DNA of 64,000 nt, taken from positions 124,001 through 188,000 of the forward strand of contig JBAMDO010000068.1 of the NCBI GenBank assembly GCA_037074765.1. The letters are read 5' to 3'. Source of the DNA: Mansonella perstans. Lineage: Eukaryota; Nematoda; Chromadorea; Rhabditida; Onchocercidae. The notes under the pieces were generated by a model. It ran no database searches. It worked only from the letters and a program-made list of their open reading frames with translations, and was not told the origin of the DNA. Shown piece by piece: positions 61,881-64,000 of the stretch (the first letter of the stretch is position 1; each line of letters opens with the position of its first letter). The position numbers and the translations under genes were made by a program.

Positions 61881-63871
61881 ATGGCTGCGAATAATATTGC
61901 TAACATTAAATGGGATCATTTTGGTGTCTATCGACGTTTTCAATTACCAATGGCATATGCCGGTGATTTGTATCGATTGCTACTGGTTAAAATCAACTAT
62001 GTAGTTCCGGATTTTACAGGCAAATTGGGATGGAAAGGTAATTTCAATGATTTCAGAACTATTTAAGGTAGCAAATAATATTAGTTCAAAAAATTTCTAT
62101 TATAACAAATTCTACTTTCAGTTCATTACAGATCATTATTTATGTTGACATTATTATTGCTTATATATTAATGCTTTTGTAATATATCACATAGAATGAG
62201 GTGATAATAATACAATTCTCATTGTATGTTATAGAGATTAAAGTGATTATTTAGTGTTGCGTAAAATTTTGATAAATGATAGATGAAACAAATATTTAGG
62301 GGGTATTTGCTTGATAAAAAGATATTTCTAGATGAAGAAGGTGACATAATATATTTTTCAACGGATGAAGAATTACGCGGTGCACTTCAAACCACAAATA
62401 ATCAGCTTCGCATTCAAACCATCAGTAAGAGTTTTTTTTCAGGAAATCCTGAATATTAGGGAATTCATATAGCAAATCTTAGGCCGTATTTCTTACACAG
62501 CATTAGCAAAAAAGAAGAGCTGTTGAAGAAATGTAAACCTTGTCAAGTAATAAGTTATGCTCCTGATTTTTGGTTTTTATCCAAAGTTCAGCAACCATTT
62601 TAGCAAACCTACAGTTTTTTTTTTCTTTCGTACACACACTCATAGTATTTGTTGTTTTGCAGATGAACTCGCGCAACGTGAAGAAGGAAAATCACCAAAA
62701 GGCACGAAGAAAGAAAATAAGAGTAAGAAAATGGTATGTTTTTGTGTTGTTCTATTTGAAACCAAGAATAGATTGTTCTTTAAACACTCTAGCCGAGTGC
62801 AGTAATTGGTAGGTAGAGGTTTAGGATAGTCATTAAATAGAAAGTGCTTTGTTCTTTAAACAAATCATTTGTTCCGTTCAATTTATTATCTTTTTCAGAA
62901 AGAAGTCCATCCGTTTGTTACATGTAATCGTTGCGATCAACCTCTTTATGGAATTCGTTATAAGTGTTGTGTTTGTGATGACTATGACCTATGTGAAGAA
63001 TGTGAGAAAGAAGGAGTACATCCAGATCACGCTTTGATTCGCTATGCTACACCACGAACACCGGTATTACATCCTTTAGATATGGATTTTTCTAGTGAAT
63101 TTATTGAATCACATGTGAAAATTTAATTTTAAAGAATTAGATTATAGGAAATGCGCAATCAAGTTTGCCCTATATCAAAAGACCATGTAGAGCTTACGAT
63201 ATTATCTTCATTAAATTGTTGGAAGAGTTTACACAGTTATAAAGGAGCAATAACTACCAATTTTTGCAGTAGTAGAATTAGGAAATAAATGTAATAATTA
63301 TTTTTACATCACTTCTAGATAAGTTACTTAATTCCTAATATTTTCTGTTTGAGAAGGTTGAGCATCTGCGTTCGAGACGCACTTGGCGACAAAACAGTCA
63401 TAGTTTCGGTCATCGCGACGCATTTCTACAAGAAGGTATTTTTGGACGAACTGCGGCAGCTGCTGCTCATGCTGCGCAGAATGCAGCTGCTGCTGCAGCA
63501 CAGCACGCTGCAAGACATGCTGCAAGACACGCTGCAGCTGCTGCTACACATTTTACTGAAGTTAGTTTTCTGTAATTCAGTGAATGAAAAAGCTGCTTGC
63601 CATGAGAATAAGAGGAATTTATATATCTACAAATAAATAATCCTCACTTGTAGCTAAATGCCTATATTATAGATATACTCCTTAGCATCACTATGGTTTC
63701 CTATAGCCGCATTTTTTTTTAGTCAAGTCTATAAATTTCACTTTTTTCGTTTCTAGAATTCTAAAGAGAATACAGATGGATTTCCACCACAATTTCGGGA
63801 ATCTGTGGCTCAAGGCATGGAATATCTGAAAGAAGTCGGCTCACAGATTCAACAGGCACTTGCGAATTTTG
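61881..63871 (+). CDS. sqst-1: Sequestosome-1 / p62 homologue, 3' end beyond the window
   Basis: Selective-autophagy receptor that polymerises through PB1, binds ubiquitinated cargo and links it to ATG8. Exons in the window: 61881-62037, 62332-62424, 62663-62733, 62899-63063, 63357-63560 and 63757-63871 (268 codons so far; the next exon is expected around 63981 or outside). The PB1 domain is at residues 1-83: IKWDHFGVYRRFQLP carries the basic face and DEEGDIIYFSTDEELRGAL the acidic OPCA motif, so both polymerisation faces appear present. The linker is basic and Lys-rich. The ZZ zinc finger is at about 107-150: CNRCDQPLYG, CCVCDDYDLCEECEKEGVHP and DHALI, with the full Cys/His set. An Ala/His-rich low-complexity tract follows at about 195-228. 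The exon-5 acceptor (TTTGAGAAG) is weaker than the others. LIR and UBA regions are not in the window. Confidence 0.92.
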
Positions 63872-64000
63872 GTACTGTTTTTGTATTACCGAAAGGATTT
63901 GAATGTGAAAAAGAGCTTAGTTATTTTATTTTATCACATTTACTGACTCTTCCGCTCCCTTCATCGTTATGGTGATGAAGGACGTGCACAACTTTCTTGC

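Noticed and set aside
63349..63636. Plus-strand frame rich in Leu and Gln
   Set aside because: It is the alternative frame of the sqst-1 Ala/His exon; the GCT/GCA repeat is open in several frames and only the Ala frame joins in phase to both neighbouring exons.

Overview
This is a eukaryotic window. It is very A+T-rich, and its genes are split by introns of about 60 bp to over 1 kb with U-rich TTTCAG/TTTTAG acceptors. Several start codons lie only 0 to 26 nt after such an acceptor, which is what nematode spliced-leader trans-splicing looks like. Gene content (a Dicer-related RIG-I-like helicase, CRAL-TRIO/GOLD protein, ARLE-14, SQST-1) also fits a nematode. The A+T richness and moderately long introns suggest a parasitic clade III (filarial-type) worm, but the species cannot be fixed from sequence alone. 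I see no rRNA, tRNA, CRISPR array, transposase or virus-like gene.

Layout. 0-7.3 kb: a partial minus-strand gene with a proline-rich C-terminus (293-897) and an unrecognised minus-strand gene (4130-7290). 7.3-12 kb: long A+T-rich stretch with one 50-codon candidate ORF. 12.0-13.7 kb: rps-6 (+), convergent with a complete 21-exon RIG-I-like/DRH gene (-, 14160-22617). 24.3-25.3 kb: LAMTOR3 (-). 26.8-31.5 kb: Pellino E3 ligase (-). 36.2-39.1 kb: CRAL-TRIO plus GOLD lipid-transfer protein (-). 41-49.5 kb: one possible short ORF, the 3' part of a single-pass membrane protein (-, 43312-45738) and an orphan exon. 50.5-52.8 kb: a secreted six-cysteine protein (-). 54.9-56.1 kb: ARL14EP/ARLE-14 (+). 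57.6-60.3 kb: adenylosuccinate synthetase (+). 60.8-61.2 kb: a 23-bp minisatellite. 61.9 kb to the end: SQSTM1/p62 (sqst-1, +), cut by the window edge.

Exon boundaries were worked out by hand from splice consensus, phase continuity and family similarity. For rps-6, drh, LAMTOR3, Pellino, ctg, the secreted protein, arle-14 and adss every junction keeps phase and the total closes on a stop codon, so those models are strong. The RIG-I-like receptor, LAMTOR3 and Pellino lie in a row on one strand within 17 kb, but gaps of 1.5-1.7 kb make a classical nematode operon unlikely. Any functional link between them, or with the mTORC1-related rps-6 and sqst-1, is inference.
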